Shown piece after piece: positions 63,576 to 64,000 of a DNA stretch of 64,000 bases (position 1 is the first letter of the stretch; each line of letters starts with the position of its first letter). The stretch is from Microbacterium psychrotolerans. GTDB lineage: Bacteria; Actinomycetota; Actinomycetes; Actinomycetales; Microbacteriaceae. The stretch covers positions 124,001 through 188,000 of the forward strand of contig NZ_JAVFWO010000003.1 in NCBI RefSeq assembly GCF_031085295.1, written 5' to 3'. A program made the position numbers and the translations under genes. The notes under the pieces were generated by a model that was not told the DNA's origin, did not search any database, and was given only the letters and a program-made list of their open reading frames with translations.

Positions 63576-63721
63576 TCGGATGCTGCGCCCGGCGCAGCCC
63601 GATGACTCACAACTGAACACATCACAGGCAGGATCAGAACCTCTCCGGAGGGGACACCTCGGGCGGAGGCCCGGGCACCGATCCTGCTCCACACCTCCAC
63701 TCACTCCACAGGAGAAACCGC

Positions 63722-64000
63722 ATGGCACGTCTTGCCGGCGTTGACATCCCGCGCGACAAGCGCGTGGTGATCGCCCTCACGTACATCTACGGCGTCGGTC
63801 GTACCCGCTCGAACGAGATCCTCGCAGCGACGGAGATCGACGAGAACATCCGCGTCAAGGACCTCAGCGACGACCAGCTCATCGCACTCCGCGACTACAT
63901 CGAAGGCAACTACAAGGTCGAGGGCGATCTTCGCCGCGAGGTTGCCGCCGACATCCGCCGCAAGGTCGAGATCGGCTCCTACGAGGGCCTGCGCCACCGC
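63722..64000 (+). CDS. rpsM: 30S ribosomal protein S13, 3' end outside window
   Basis: 93 codons are visible from ATG 63722 (AGGAGAAA upstream). [35 protein letters not shown] and YEGLRHR match S13. A head protein of the 30S subunit. Opens the alpha operon; the gap from rpmJ (146 bp) has no clear promoter I would assign. Confidence 0.97.
   Translation, partial: MARLAGVDIPRDKRVVIALTYIYGVGRTRSNEILAATEIDENIRVKDLSDDQLIALRDYIEGNYKVEGDLRREVAADIRRKVEIGSYEGLRHR

Overview
The window is high-GC actinobacterial DNA, most likely from a Microbacteriaceae genome close to Microbacterium. I infer this from the protein sequences (RpoB rifampicin region of the actinobacterial type, DUF3618 and holin-X-like genes, LPATG/LAVTG surface proteins), the frequent GTG/TTG starts, the many ATGA/GTGA/TAATG gene overlaps, and the gene order rpoBC ... 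rpsL-rpsG-fusA-tuf ... S10-spc-infA-rpmJ-rpsM. No rRNA, tRNA, insertion sequence, integrase or CRISPR array was seen.

Region 1 (1-8644, minus strand) is the main accessory region. It holds four genes read in one direction: two paralogous DUF4062-STAND NTPase-helical repeat proteins that overlap by 7 bp, a CHAT (caspase-like) protease, and an alpha/beta hydrolase that runs off the left edge. The architecture resembles bacterial conflict or regulated-death systems: NTP-switch sensors, a protease and a lipase-like hydrolase. The two STAND genes share a 457-bp stretch that is identical by eye and has unusual codon use, over the DUF4062 module only; the rest of the two genes has diverged. A small secreted protein is encoded divergently at 8843-9169.

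Region 2 (9170-16954) is rpoB-rpoC with a clear sigma-70-type promoter and a strong terminator. Region 3 (16983-22767) holds conserved but poorly characterised envelope genes: a coupled three-gene unit (unnamed protein, holin-X-like, DUF3618), a tail-to-tail pair of four-cysteine exported paralogues, and three further genes. Region 4 (22856-37006) is a seven-gene operon: Ser/Thr kinase, a 1985-residue Ig/Fn3-type exported protein, MoxR ATPase, DUF58 protein, a transglutaminase-like protein that lacks two catalytic residues, an FHA protein, and a tail-anchored protein. It looks like a phosphorylation-controlled envelope module.

Region 5 (37007-41828) is the str operon (rpsL, rpsG, fusA, tuf). 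Region 6 (41949-49414) holds a small soluble protein and two large cell-wall-anchored proteins, with LPATG and LAVTG sorting signals, that share a C-terminal module; between them lies a degenerate 30-bp tandem repeat. Region 7 (49415-64000) is the S10/spc/alpha ribosomal superoperon with secY, adk, map, a DsbA-like thiol protein, infA, rpmJ and the start of rpsM. rpsN is missing from its usual place between rplE and rpsH, where a perfect 13-bp hairpin lies instead.
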